Of a DNA stretch of 64,000 bases, positions 12,535 through 22,107 are shown one piece after another. This DNA comes from Haemophilus influenzae (GTDB taxonomy: Bacteria; Pseudomonadota; Gammaproteobacteria; Enterobacterales; Pasteurellaceae): assembly GCA_923172585.1 (NCBI GenBank), contig OV298644.1, positions 947,427 to 1,011,426 on the forward strand, in the 5' to 3' direction. The notes under the pieces were generated by a model. It was given only the letters and a program-made list of their open reading frames with translations. It did not search any database and was not told the DNA's origin. Within the stretch, counting starts at the first letter, position 1, and the number at the start of each line of letters is the position of its first letter. Made by a program: the position numbers and the translations under genes.

Positions 12535-13236
12535 CTAGATAAATATTATTTTATTTTGCCTGAATGACTTTAAATATGGATCCATATGAGAAAGTGCTGA
12601 ATAATATGCCTCACAAAGTTGATTATGTGCTTTACCAAATCCTTGAATTGTACGATGTTTTGGACATCCTCCGTGACATGCAAAGCGAAACTTACAGATT
12701 TTACACTGTTCGGAAAGAAAAGATTTCGCTGCGCCAAAATTCTTTTGTTTAGTATTATTATCAAGGAGCTGTATTAAAGGGGTTTCAATAAGATTTCCGA
12801 GTTTATATTCAGGATAAACATAATGATCGCAACTATAAATATCGCCATTTTGTTCAATAACCAATTGCTCGCCGCAGGTTTCACGAAAAATACATAAACT
12901 TGGTTGTAAACCAAGGTAAGCCATAAACCATTGTTCAATAAATTGAATACCAATTTTGCCGATATCATTGGTATACCATTCATCAAAAATATTAATTAAA
13001 AATTGACCGAACTCTTTTGTTGTAGACCTGTTGGTTGAGCTCGCCCCTTACTGGAATAAATTGCTTGTTAGTTGAGGCTGTTCGTTTCAATATATGGAGT
13101 TTGATATAGGCTATCTAATATTTTCATTAGTCATACAGTTAGCATATTAAAAGAGTTTTTTTAAGTACAAAGTAAATTGACAATATAAATTACAAATTGA
13201 ACATTAGGTTTTGCCATTTTTATTGAAACGATTCAT
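12535..13236 (-). pseudogene. Anaerobic sulfatase-maturating enzyme-like radical SAM protein, internally deleted
   Basis: The right end keeps a strong AAGGAGG ribosome binding site and a start. A few codons later, MAKPN in another frame leads into CNLYCQ, the place of the radical SAM CxxxCxxC motif, but the third Cys is gone. About 180 codons are missing. The sequence resumes in shifted frames with KQFIPV and then an open stretch EFGQFLINIFDEWYTND leading into the C-terminal SPASM-type region. That region is intact for 129 residues, with Cys clusters such as CDHYVYPEYKLGN and CKICKFRFACHGGCPKH. Several frameshifts and in-frame stops (for example at 13048-13050) show a dead gene. The assignment to the AslB/YdeM family follows from the C-terminal motifs. 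Confidence 0.75.
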
Positions 13237-13282
13237 ATCATGTACCTCCTTATTCTTATCTATAGAAAATTTTATATGGTAG

Positions 13283-13640
13283 TGATGATAGTGAAGAAAA
13301 TTGCACAAATCGACATTAAGTAAAATTAAATAAATTTTTAGATAATTTTAAATTTGATTGCGATTAGCATATTTATACTTACAGATTGTGCGGTCATTTG
13401 TACCAATATGGTTCTGCTATTTTTGGCTAGCGGCCTTGGGATATGATGGTAACTAGTTATTACGTGTTATTTCAATTGCCGATTTGATTTAAGCTACTAA
13501 CACACCATTAGTGATAGCCCATTGATTAATTTATTATTTTTCCAATAAAAAAAAAATTGAAAATTGAATATATCAATTTGATTTAATGGTCTATTGCTAT
13601 GGTGATTGGGGTGCAATTGGTTTCTATGTATAGTATTTAT
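13283..13640 (+). repeat. Degenerate upstream copy of the TSUP permease 5' region
   Basis: This stretch aligns by eye with 13678-14040 at an offset of about 395-400 bases. The match runs from a region ahead of the gene start through the equivalents of 'accaatatggt', 'gattaatttattatttttcca' and 'ggtctattgctatggtgattgg'. It lacks part of the coding sequence and has no open frame. It is a tandem, independently decayed copy of the neighbouring gene start. Confidence 0.7.
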
Positions 13641-13753
13641 TTTTTTTATCATAGCAGAATAATTTTAACTGTATATGATAGCGATTATAAGTTGCGCATA
13701 GCTCTTAAGACAAATTGAAGTATGATTAAATGAATTTTTAAATAGGATCTAAG

Positions 13754-14555
13754 ATGGCGTTTAGTATTATGTTTATGTGACTGAATTGCGGTATTTGTAC
13801 GAATATGGTTTCTGCTATTTTTGGTATTGGCGGTGGGCTATTAATGGTGCCAATTTTACGTACATTATTTCCCGAATTAACGATTCAAGTTATTGCTGGT
13901 ACATCACTTACCGTAGTGATGTGTACTGCATTGATTAATTTATTATTTTTCCATAAGCAAAAAATTAAAATTGATTATATCAATATGATTTTAGTGGTCT
14001 ATTGCTATGGTTATTGGAATGAAATTGGTTTTGAATTAAGTTTTTATTTTTCTACAGCAATAATTAGTTTAATTTTTACGTTTAGTTTGAGTGTACTAGC
14101 AATTAGTACATTTTTAATCAGATCGAAAATGCAAATAGAACTGGTTAATATGTCTCCTATAGAACGAGCTAAAGGTAGTCTTAGTTGTTGTGGAGGAGGC
14201 TCAATTGCGAGTATTACAATATTTGAGACGGTTCTATTCTTGCTCCAATTGTTGTCAAATTAAATTTTGCAAAAACGCATCAAATTGCCATTTAGACGAT
14301 CTATATAATGATTATTGGTGCTATTGGTAATTTATATGGCTATCTCACTAGAGTTTTCCCATATGATCTCAGTCTAAGTGGTCAATTAGGATATGTAAAT
14401 TTTCTTGTAGATGGTGTCGTTAAATCAGGTTCAATAAAAATCAGTTTTTTTTCAAAGAAATTGAGTGGATTCTGAATCCAGCTTAAGTGCGGTGATGATA
14501 GGCCATTATTTTATTTGGTATTGCAGCCTATATCTGGATTTTCCATTTTGTATGA
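13754..14555 (+). pseudogene. TSUP-family (TauE/SafE) membrane permease, degenerate
   Basis: An ATG at 13754 is followed after eight codons by TGA (13778-13780). The frame then runs open for 152 codons from the ATG at 13805, with the TSUP N-terminal signature SAIFGIGGGLLMVP. It is frameshifted around 14170-14270. Further family sequence appears in other frames (IGNLYGYLTR, SLSGQLG) and ends near IAAYIWIFHFV at 14553. The normal product would be a roughly 260-residue, eight-helix inner-membrane transporter. A second decayed copy lies directly upstream. No function is expected. Confidence 0.75.
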
Positions 14556-14569
14556 CATGACATCGAATA

Positions 14570-14980
14570 AACTGCACCTAGAATAATAGATTGATTGTGG
14601 ATGAATAATGACTTCCAATTTCTCCTGCACTTGCATTCAAAAGCCAGCGAGCCTCAATGTATTGAATGCCATTATTCATCATTTGCTGAATCGTTTTCAA
14701 ATTAATTTTTGCATACCCATAGACCAATTACGATGCGCAACTGCTTGTTCTGCTGTTACGTTAGGTGAATTGTTCAATTGGCGTTAACGGATATGGTCCC
14801 ACAACCAAGGTATCAATAGCTACTTATAAATTCAGAAAGCGGGCAAAATCCGATTCTTTTCTTGTCTCTGCGGTGATTTGAAAGAAAGCGATTATGTTCT
14901 ATCTCCAGCAAAAGTTCGGCGAGCATATTCTACAGCATCAGAAAAAGCTGTCCGCAGTATCTGTGATTCTTATTTGAGCT
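14570..14980 (-). repeat. Second, degenerate copy of the middle of dxr
   Basis: The segment repeats 15000-15410 at an offset of about 433-440 bases. Shared landmarks include CTGTCCGCAG (14948 and 15381), a TTCAGAAAG tract and an ATTATTCATCAT tract that encodes the family's MMNKG region. Read on the minus strand it covers roughly CGQLF to HPQSI of DXR, but with many indels and stops. The remaining 3' third of dxr is absent; TSUP pseudogene sequence follows. Confidence 0.7.
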
Positions 14981-14984
14981 ATTA

Positions 14985-15785
14985 CTGAGCCATCTACTTA
15001 CCGTACCAAAGAATGGATAATAGATTGTGCACCAATAATGACTGCCATTTCTTCGGCATCTGCGTTGAATGCAGCGAGCCGCAATGTACTCCACGCCCTT
15101 ATTCATCATTGAAGATGATGCGACAGTAAATTTTTCACGCATAGACCATTTAGCATGCTCAACCGCAAGTGCTGGTGGAATTTGATACATTGTTCAAATT
15201 GCTTGTAACAATTTTTCCGCCAGAACCAGTGAGGATAATTTTAATTATATTTAATTCAGAAAGTGTACAAAAACCGATTTTTTCTTGTGCTTCTGGCGGT
15301 AATGATTGAAAGATAGCATTATGTTCACTATCTACTGATAAAATCTTCGAGCCATAGTTTTTTACGGCATCAATAAAAAGCTGTCCGCAGGTTACCTGTG
15401 ATTCTTTATTTGTCAGTAATACCCGTTTACCTGCTTTATCCGCTGAAAGAGTCATTAACAATTCTGCTGCACCAACAATCGATGCCATTATCTGATCTGC
15501 ATCTGGGTGTGCTGCGAGTTCGCAAATAGCTTGTTGTCCTGCTAATACTTCCGTTGGAATATGATGCGCAATTAATTTTTCACGTAAAATTTTAGCCGCA
15601 TTTACATCATCAAGATCCGCAAAGTGCGGTCGGAATTTGATACATTGTTCAAACATTGCTTCTACATTTTTTCCGCCTACGAGTGCAAATGCATGATATT
15701 TCTGAGGATGATTTTCAATAACAGAAAGGGTACTCTTACCGATTGATCCCGTTGAACCAAGAATGACAATGTTTTGTTTTTGCAT
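14985..15785 (-). pseudogene. dxr: 1-deoxy-D-xylulose 5-phosphate reductoisomerase, disrupted
   Basis: The N-terminal NADPH-binding domain is readable for about 190 residues, with GSTGSIGKST near the start, then ASIVGAAELL, NKES and VDSEHNAIFQSLPP. Just after LTGSGG the frame is lost, where the family continues GPF. Later parts appear in shifted frames, including AVEHAKWSM and MMNKGVEYIAARC, and then a VDGSV-like segment. Several positions usually fixed in the family look altered (KESQV for KESLV). The C-terminal third is missing, and a second decayed copy of the middle follows. DXR makes MEP for isoprenoid synthesis and is expected to be essential in this genus, so a working copy should exist elsewhere. 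It follows frr, its usual partner. Confidence 0.8.
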
Positions 15786-15853
15786 AGAATCTTTACCGCA
15801 CTTTGTTGATTATATTTTCATTGGTACGTCTAAATTCGCATACCTAATAAAAT

Positions 15854-15879
15854 AAAGGCAGACAAAACTGTCTGCCTTT
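15854..15879 (-). terminator. Terminator downstream of frr
   Basis: A perfect 11-base stem (AAAGGCAGACA with its complement) around a 4-base loop lies between the frr stop and the dxr start. On the minus strand it is followed by a T-rich stretch. Confidence 0.75.
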
Positions 15880-15894
15880 CGTATTTTTTGATGA

Positions 15895-16452
15895 TTAGAA
15901 ATCCATTAATTCTTTTTCTTTATCCGCTAATACTTCATCTACTTTTTTAATGTAAATATCTGTGATTTTTTGGATTTCTTCTTCTGCTTTATGTTGTTCG
16001 TTTTCGCTGATTTCTTTGTCTTTTAATAATGCTTTGATTTTATCATTCGCATCACGACGCACATTACGAATCGCAACTTTACCTTGTTCACCTTAGCCTT
16101 TTACGATCTTGATTAAATCGCGACGACGTTCTTCTGTTAATGGCGGAAGCGGAACACGGATTGTGGTACCCGCTGAAGATAGGTTTAAACCTAAATCTGA
16201 GGTTAAAATTGCTTTTTCTACCGCAGAGATTAAAGAACGATCAAAAACAGTTACGGCTAAAGTACGCGCATCTTCTGCCACTACGTTTGCTAATTGGCGA
16301 AGTGGCGTTGCCGCACCGTAATATTCAACTTGAATTGCATCAAGTAAACTCGGTTGAGCACGACCAGTACGAATTTTTGAAATATGACCTTTTAATGCTT
16401 CAAGGCATTTTTCCATACGATCTTGAGCATCTTTTTTAATTTGGTTAAGCAT
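15895..16452 (-). pseudogene. frr: Ribosome recycling factor with in-frame TAA at codon 120
   Basis: The full frame has 185 sense positions plus the final stop, exactly the family length. It shows [15 protein letters not shown] at the start and [10 protein letters not shown] at the end. A TAA at 16093-16095 interrupts it right after DLIKIVKG, where relatives have Glu (GAA), so a single G-to-T change explains it. Downstream codons ([18 protein letters not shown]) stay in frame and intact, so the lesion is recent or an error. RRF frees ribosomes after termination together with EF-G and is essential in E. coli. The 119-residue product would lack the last helix of the three-helix bundle. Confidence 0.9.
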
Positions 16453-16554
16453 TGCATTGTCCTTTTTAATTGATGAAAGTTAGAACGCCGTGATTTTACT
16501 GGATTTTTTTAAATTTTTGAATACATTTATCAGCTTGAAAACAGATAAAAAATG

Positions 16555-16582
16555 ACCGCACTTCAGTTACCCAAAGTGCGGT
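16555..16582 (-). terminator. Uptake-signal hairpin, probable pckA terminator
   Basis: ACCGCACTT and AAGTGCGGT form an inverted pair of uptake-signal cores with a 10-base loop, 22 bases past the pckA stop. On the minus strand it is followed by CATTTTTTA. Confidence 0.75.
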
Positions 16583-16603
16583 TAATATTTTTAGTATTTT
16601 TAA

Positions 16604-18220
16604 TTAAGCTTTAGGACCAGCTGCAATTAAAGCTTTGCCTTCTTCGTTAGTTGCATATTTAACAAAGTTTTTCACAAAACGACCTGCTAAGTCTTCAGCT
16701 TTTGATTGCCATTGTGCTTTATCTGCGTAAGTATCGCGAGGATCTAAGATTGCAGAATCTACACCTGGTAATGCTTTAGGAATTGCTAAGTTGAAGATTG
16801 GCAATTCGCCCATTTCAGCTTTTTCAATTGAGCCATCTAAGATTGCATCAATGATTCCGCGAGTATCTTTGATTGAGATACGTTTGCCTGTGCCATTCCA
16901 ACCAGTATTCACTAGGTAAGCTTCAGCACCTGCTGCTTGCATACGTTTTACTAACACTTCAGCATATTGAGTTGGGTGAAGGGTTAAGAACGCAGCACCG
17001 AAACATGCTGAGAAAGTTGGCGTTGGTTCAGTAATACCACGTTCAGTCCCTGCTAATTTCGCAGTGAAACCAGATAAGAAGTAGTATTTAGTTTGTTCTG
17101 GTGTCAATTTAGATACTGGAGGTAATACGCCAAATGCATCTGCAGTTAAGAAAATCACTTTAGTTGCGTGACCTGCACGAGAAACTGATTTTACAATGTT
17201 ATCGATGTGATAAATTGGGTAAGACACGCGAGTATTTTCTGTTTTTGAACCATCATCGAAATCAACAGAACCATCTGAACGAACAACCACGTTTTCTAAT
17301 AATGCGTCGCGACGGATAGCGCGGTAAATATCTGGTTCATTTTCTTCTGAAAGGTGAATGGTTTTCGCATAGCAACCACCTTCAAAGTTAAAGATACCAA
17401 CATCATCCCAACCGTGTTCATCGTCACCGATTAATTCACGTTTTGGATCCGTTGAAAGGGTTGTTTTACCTGTGCCAGATAAGCCGAAGAAGATTGCTAC
17501 ATCACCATCTTTACCAACGTTAGCTGAGCAGTGCATTGCACCAACACCTTTGAGAGGTAGGAAGTAGTTCATCATTGAGAACATACCTTTTTTCATTTCA
17601 CCGCCGTACCAAGTACCGCCGATTAATTGAATGCGTTCAGTTAAGTTGAAAGCAACGAAGTTTTCTGAATTTAAACCTTGTTCTTTCCAGTTTGGATTGG
17701 TTACTTTAGAACCGTTCATTACAACGAAATCTGGTTCAAAATTTTTGAGTTGTTCTTCAGTTGGGCGAATAAACATATTTTTCACAAAATGTGCTTGCCA
17801 CGCTACTTCAGTGACAATACGTACTGCAATACGATCGTGTTCACTCGCACCACAGAAACCATCAACTACAAATAAGCGTTTACGAGAAAGTTGGTTGGTT
17901 ACCAAGTCTTTTAAGCTTTGCCATGTAGCTTGGTTCATTGGCTTGTTGTCGTTTTTTGCTGTTTCAGATGTCCACCAAACAGTATCTTTTGTTTTTTCAT
18001 CTAACACGATATATTTATCTTTTGGAGAACGACCTGTGAAGATACCTGTATCTACTGCCACTGCACCAGTCGTAGTTAAAGTACCTTTTTCAAAGCCTTC
18101 TAAGCCTGGTTTAGTTTCTTCTTCGAACAATTGCTCGTAGCTTGGATTGTAAACAACTTCTTTTACGTCATAAATGCCAAGAGCTTCAAGTTCTTTTACC
18201 ACTTTATTTAAGTCTGTCAT
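16604..18220 (-). CDS. pckA: Phosphoenolpyruvate carboxykinase (ATP)
   Basis: The 538-residue enzyme converts oxaloacetate and ATP to PEP and CO2. In Pasteurellaceae it can also run in the carboxylating direction during succinate formation, which links to fumarate reductase (frdABCD) also in this window. It has the kinase loop [13 protein letters not shown] at about 246-258 and the metal-binding DDEHGW segment. The oxaloacetate-site [10 protein letters not shown] lies near residue 61. Length matches E. coli Pck (540). It has its own upstream region and terminator. Confidence 0.97.
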   Translation of the reverse strand: MTDLNKVVKELEALGIYDVKEVVYNPSYEQLFEEETKPGLEGFEKGTLTTTGAVAVDTGIFTGRSPKDKYIVLDEKTKDTVWWTSETAKNDNKPMNQATWQSLKDLVTNQLSRKRLFVVDGFCGASEHDRIAVRIVTEVAWQAHFVKNMFIRPTEEQLKNFEPDFVVMNGSKVTNPNWKEQGLNSENFVAFNLTERIQLIGGTWYGGEMKKGMFSMMNYFLPLKGVGAMHCSANVGKDGDVAIFFGLSGTGKTTLSTDPKRELIGDDEHGWDDVGIFNFEGGCYAKTIHLSEENEPDIYRAIRRDALLENVVVRSDGSVDFDDGSKTENTRVSYPIYHIDNIVKSVSRAGHATKVIFLTADAFGVLPPVSKLTPEQTKYYFLSGFTAKLAGTERGITEPTPTFSACFGAAFLTLHPTQYAEVLVKRMQAAGAEAYLVNTGWNGTGKRISIKDTRGIIDAILDGSIEKAEMGELPIFNLAIPKALPGVDSAILDPRDTYADKAQWQSKAEDLAGRFVKNFVKYATNEEGKALIAAGPKA

Positions 18221-18364
18221 AAGTCACCTCTAATATATAAGATTAAAATTTAACTGTGGCTTATTATAATGGATATCAATATAAAAAAATGTTAAGTAGA
18301 TCTCATTTTTAAACATTTTTTTAAGAACTTTACCTCTTTTTAGTGATATTGTGATATAGAGCAA

Positions 18365-18388
18365 AAATCCCGACATTGTGTCGGGATT
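18365..18388 (-). terminator. hslO terminator
   Basis: AATCCCGACA pairs with TGTCGGGATT around three bases, just past the hslO stop, followed on the minus strand by TTTTT. Confidence 0.85.
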
Positions 18389-18392
18389 GTTT

Positions 18393-19274
18393 TTAAACTC
18401 TTGTTGATTTTAATTTTTCAATCGCTTCTTTATTAAAGAAGTAGTGTGTGCCACAACACTCACATTGCATATCAATACTGCCTTTATGTTCGGCTAATAT
18501 TTCGTCAATTTCTTCATCGGAGATGAGCAGTAATGCAGAACCAGAACGCTCAGCAGAGCAGCCACAGAAAAATTGTACATCTTGTGCTGGATAAAGATTG
18601 ACGGTTTCTTCGTGATATAAACGATAGAGTAACTCTTCTGCAGGGAGACCAAATAATTCTTCATCTTTTACTGTTGCTGCGAGCGTAGTTAAATGCTCAA
18701 AATCTTCTGGTGTACCAGAACCATCAGGCATAATTTGTAATAACATACCTGCTGCCACTGGCTTGCCTTCATATTCTCCAGTACGAATAATTAATTGAGT
18801 TTGAAGCTGTTCTGAGCGTACAAAATAATCTTCTAAGCATTCCGTGATCGTGGGTTTATCCAAGCTAATTACACCTTGATAGCGTTCGCCTTCTTTTGGT
18901 GCAATAGTAATGACCAATACGCCTTTACCAATCATATTATGCAGACTCATATTTTCAGTGATGTTACCATCCACTCGAGCAAGGGCGCGGATTTGTTGTT
19001 GATCATTACCATTTACTAATGCTAAGCGTAATGGACCATCGCCTTGAATTTGTACGGTAATATTGCCGTCAAATTTTAGTGTGGCAGTGAGTAAATTAGT
19101 CGCTACCATCATTTCTTCCAATAAATCTTGTACTGCTTTAGGATACTGATGGGTATTTAATGTATCAGTAAATGTTTTATTTAAGCGAACCCATTCTCCA
19201 CGAACTGCACGATGTTGGAAAAGATAACGGTAAAGTTTGTCATTGTCTTGAGTATAGTCTTGTTGATTGGTCAT
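18393..19274 (-). CDS. hslO: Redox-regulated chaperone Hsp33
   Basis: The 293-residue cytoplasmic chaperone is activated by oxidation and unfolding. The C-terminal zinc-binding redox switch is present as CGC, about 30 residues, then CECC (CxC ... CxxC). The N-terminal substrate-binding domain has the family stretch LNKTFTDTLNTHQYP. Length matches E. coli Hsp33 (292). It is a single gene between two terminators, next to pckA as in several relatives. Confidence 0.96.
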   Translation of the reverse strand: MTNQQDYTQDNDKLYRYLFQHRAVRGEWVRLNKTFTDTLNTHQYPKAVQDLLEEMMVATNLLTATLKFDGNITVQIQGDGPLRLALVNGNDQQQIRALARVDGNITENMSLHNMIGKGVLVITIAPKEGERYQGVISLDKPTITECLEDYFVRSEQLQTQLIIRTGEYEGKPVAAGMLLQIMPDGSGTPEDFEHLTTLAATVKDEELFGLPAEELLYRLYHEETVNLYPAQDVQFFCGCSAERSGSALLLISDEEIDEILAEHKGSIDMQCECCGTHYFFNKEAIEKLKSTRV

Positions 19275-19295
19275 TGATTATTCCTAATTGAGATA

Positions 19296-19326
19296 AAAAG
19301 TGCGGTGGTTTTTTCCGCACTTTTTG
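19296..19326 (-). terminator. Uptake-signal hairpin, argH terminator
   Basis: AAAAAGTGCGG and CCGCACTTTTT form an 11-base stem around nine bases, between the argH stop and the hslO start, with T residues following on the minus strand. Confidence 0.75.
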
Positions 19327-19418
19327 TCTTGATCGTTTTATTTAAGTGTTTTTGCTTATAAATAGGTGGCACTTAGAGGCTTGTAAAATCCAATGTGATC
19401 TCTAAGTTATAATATTAA

Positions 19419-20792
19419 TTAAGCAAATCTTGTTTTGGCTTCTTCAATAGCTTCGGCAACACGCAATGGCGATACGCCACCTTTTGCACAACGTTTATCT
19501 AAGCAAGATTGGAGAGAAAGAATCTCGTAAACGTCATCTCCCACTACTTCACTAAATTGGCGGAATTCAGGGATAGTCAGATCTTCTAATCCTTTGCCTT
19601 TCTCGATTGCATAAACCACTGTTTCGCCTACGATATGATGGGAATCTCGGAAAGGCACACCTTTCGAGACTAAATAATCTGCTAATTCCGTTGCGTTTGA
19701 ATAGCCTTTTAACGCAGCTTCACGAGTACGTTCAACATTTACTTTCAATTCATCTAAGACGAACGTTGCCATATCTACACAGTTTTGCCAAGTATCTAAG
19801 GCATCAAAAATACCTTCTTTGTCTTCTTGCATATCTTTATTATACGCAAGTGGCAAGCCTTTTAATGTGATTAACATAGATGTTAATGAACCAATTACTC
19901 TACCCGTTTTGCCTCGAATTAACTCACAAGCATCAGGATTTTTCTTTTGTGGCATTAATGATGAACCAGAAGTCACACGATCGGATAGTTCCACGAAATT
20001 TGCTTCTCCACTGTTAAAGATAATCATATCTTCAGCAAAGCGGGAAAGATGTGCCATACTAAGAGAGGCGATGGAAAGTAATTCTACGATATGATCGCGA
20101 TCAGAGACGCTATCTAAGCTATTTCTAGTTGCGAAAGCAAAACTAAGATCGTGCGCAAGTGAATCACGATCTACAGCATAAGCCGTACCAGCCAGCGCAC
20201 CACTACCAAGTGGACAAGTATTCATACGATTATACGCATCTGTTAAACGTGAATAGTCGCGGTCGAACATTTCCACATATGCCATACACCAATGGGCAAA
20301 AGTTATTGGTTGAGCTCGTTGTAAATGGGTATAGCCAGGCATTACTGCTTGTTGTGTGTTTTCTGCGGTTTGAACTAAGTGGCGTTGCAAATTACGCACG
20401 GATTCTTGTAATTCAACCACACGTTGTTTGCACCATAGTTTTATATCTACTGCCACTTGATCGTTACGGCTACGACCAGTATGTAATTTTTTACCAAGGT
20501 TGCCTACTTTATCAATTAGCTTACTCTCAACCCAACTATGAATATCTTCAGCATCATCTTGTAAAATTGCTTGCGGATTTGACCGCACTTCAACAAGTAA
20601 TTCATTTAATGCTTGCTCAAGTTGATGCTGTTCTTCAATAGTTAATACATTGACTTTCACCAAGGCTTTGGACCAACCAATCGAGCCTTGAATATCCTGT
20701 TCTGCCAAACGATAATCAAAACGTAATGAGTCATTAAAATCTTTAAATCGTTTATCCGCTGCCTGCGTAAAACGCCCGCCCCAAAGTGCCAT
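19419..20792 (-). CDS. argH: Argininosuccinate lyase
   Basis: The 457-residue enzyme cleaves argininosuccinate to arginine and fumarate, the last step of arginine synthesis. It contains the fumarase-superfamily signature [19 protein letters not shown] and the N-terminal [14 protein letters not shown]. Length equals E. coli ArgH (457). A palindrome resembling an ArgR box lies 38-55 bases before the start. Confidence 0.97.
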   Translation of the reverse strand: MALWGGRFTQAADKRFKDFNDSLRFDYRLAEQDIQGSIGWSKALVKVNVLTIEEQHQLEQALNELLVEVRSNPQAILQDDAEDIHSWVESKLIDKVGNLGKKLHTGRSRNDQVAVDIKLWCKQRVVELQESVRNLQRHLVQTAENTQQAVMPGYTHLQRAQPITFAHWCMAYVEMFDRDYSRLTDAYNRMNTCPLGSGALAGTAYAVDRDSLAHDLSFAFATRNSLDSVSDRDHIVELLSIASLSMAHLSRFAEDMIIFNSGEANFVELSDRVTSGSSLMPQKKNPDACELIRGKTGRVIGSLTSMLITLKGLPLAYNKDMQEDKEGIFDALDTWQNCVDMATFVLDELKVNVERTREAALKGYSNATELADYLVSKGVPFRDSHHIVGETVVYAIEKGKGLEDLTIPEFRQFSEVVGDDVYEILSLQSCLDKRCAKGGVSPLRVAEAIEEAKTRFA

Positions 20793-20829
20793 AATCTTTC
20801 CTTTTTTTTTTAATTAATTATTCTATTAT

Positions 20830-20847
20830 TGTGCATATTTATGCATA
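20830..20847 (-). promoter_or_regulatory. Candidate ArgR box upstream of argH
   Basis: TGCAT-ATTT-ATGCA is a symmetric site that differs from the E. coli ARG box half-sites (TGAAT...ATTCA) at one base in each half. Its position just upstream of argH fits operator function. Confidence 0.45.
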
Positions 20848-20875
20848 AGACAATATTCTATATTAATAATAAAAC

Positions 20876-20910
20876 AAAAATGGACAAAATCTTTCATTTT
20901 GTCCATTTTA
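20876..20910 (-). terminator. galU terminator
   Basis: A stem of about 14 bases (AAAATGGACAAAAT with its complement) around CTTTC lies just past the galU stop, with flanking A/T tracts. Confidence 0.8.
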
Positions 20911-20926
20911 TCTATATTAGTGCTAT

Positions 20927-21814
20927 TTATAGCGTTTTTGCTAAATTTTTGATAAAGGTTTTGAATTCTTTACCTAATTTTTCGTGACGAATACCGTATT
21001 CTACGAACGCTTCCATATAGCCAATTTTATCACCACAGTCGAATGTTTCACCTGTCATATGGAATGCTTCAACAGTTTCTTTTTCAATGAGCATATCAAT
21101 AGCATCGGTTAATTGGATTTCATCACCAACACCAATTGGCGTCTTTTCCAACAAGTCCCAAATTGCTGCTGAGAAAACGTAACGACCAACTACAGCAAAG
21201 TTTGATGGCGCATCTTCAATGGCTGGTTTTTCAACAATGCTATTAATTTTTGCACTTTCACCACCATTAAGAACTATGCCACCACAATCTACAACACCAT
21301 AGCTACTCACATTTTCTTGTGGAACAGGCGTTACCATAATTTGGCTTGCTCCAGTTTCATTAAAGCGTTTAATCATTGCAGAAAGATTTTCTTTTTTCTG
21401 ATCTGCACTGAAATCTGCTAACAATACGTCAGGTAACACAACGGCAAATGACTCATTGCCTACAAGTGGGCGACCGCACAACACAGCGTGACCAAGTCCT
21501 TTTGCATTACCTTGGCGAACATGCATAATAGTTACATTTTTTGGACAGATAGAACGCACTTCTTCTAGAAGTTGACGCTTAACACGTTTTTCTAGCATTG
21601 TTTCTAGTTCAAAAGAGGTATCAAAATGGTTTTCGATAGCATTTTTTGATGAATGAGTGACAAGCACAATTTCTTTTATGCCAGCTGCAACACATTCATT
21701 TACCACGTATTGAATCAATGGGTTATCAACCAAAGTAAGCATTTCCTTCGGAATTGCCTTCGTGGCAGGCAACATACGTGTACCAAGACCGGCTACAGGA
21801 ATAATTGCTTTCAT
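20927..21814 (-). CDS. galU: UTP-glucose-1-phosphate uridylyltransferase
   Basis: The 295-residue enzyme makes UDP-glucose, needed for lipooligosaccharide and for the Leloir pathway served by galT/galK/galM in this window. It has the nucleotidyltransferase loop [18 protein letters not shown] at about residues 10-27 and VEKP further on. Length is close to E. coli GalU (302). It is 23 bases downstream of csrA on the same strand and may be co-transcribed. Confidence 0.96.
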   Translation of the reverse strand: MKAIIPVAGLGTRMLPATKAIPKEMLTLVDNPLIQYVVNECVAAGIKEIVLVTHSSKNAIENHFDTSFELETMLEKRVKRQLLEEVRSICPKNVTIMHVRQGNAKGLGHAVLCGRPLVGNESFAVVLPDVLLADFSADQKKENLSAMIKRFNETGASQIMVTPVPQENVSSYGVVDCGGIVLNGGESAKINSIVEKPAIEDAPSNFAVVGRYVFSAAIWDLLEKTPIGVGDEIQLTDAIDMLIEKETVEAFHMTGETFDCGDKIGYMEAFVEYGIRHEKLGKEFKTFIKNLAKTL

Positions 21815-21837
21815 AATATAAAATCCATTATTTACGA

Positions 21838-22029
21838 TTATGATGAACCTGAATATTGTTCATCTTTCATCTGTTTAATTCGTTGGTAAATTTCTTCTCG
21901 GTGAACGGATACTTCTTTAGGCGCTTCTACACCGAGTTTAACTTGGTTTCCACGTACACTCAAAATCGTGATAGAAATATCATTTCCAATAAGTATACTT
22001 TCGCCAACTTTACGAGTCAAGATTAACAT
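21838..22029 (-). CDS. csrA: Carbon storage regulator CsrA
   Basis: The 63-residue RNA-binding protein has [15 protein letters not shown] and the [12 protein letters not shown] segment with the conserved Arg that contacts GGA motifs in mRNA leaders. It controls translation and stability of many mRNAs. It lies just downstream of alaS, the same order as in E. coli. Confidence 0.97.
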   Translation of the reverse strand: MLILTRKVGESILIGNDISITILSVRGNQVKLGVEAPKEVSVHREEIYQRIKQMKDEQYSGSS

Positions 22030-22107
22030 CTTTTATCTCCTTAGTTTGCATTTATTAGATATCCCTATCAATCAAGGAACGGTTGGCATTCCACCAACCA
22101 GCTTGTA

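Noticed and set aside
13546-13557. A-run in the decayed TSUP copy as a phase-variation tract
   Set aside because: It lies in non-coding remnant DNA, so length changes would have no coding effect; no tetranucleotide repeat tracts of the usual Haemophilus type were seen in the window.
13283-14980. Insertion sequence or CRISPR as the cause of the repeats
   Set aside because: The repeats are diverged copies of coding DNA; there is no transposase, terminal inverted repeat or regular spacer pattern.
17631-18140. 169-codon plus-strand frame opposite pckA
   Set aside because: It is a shadow of the strongly conserved pckA frame and has no family features.
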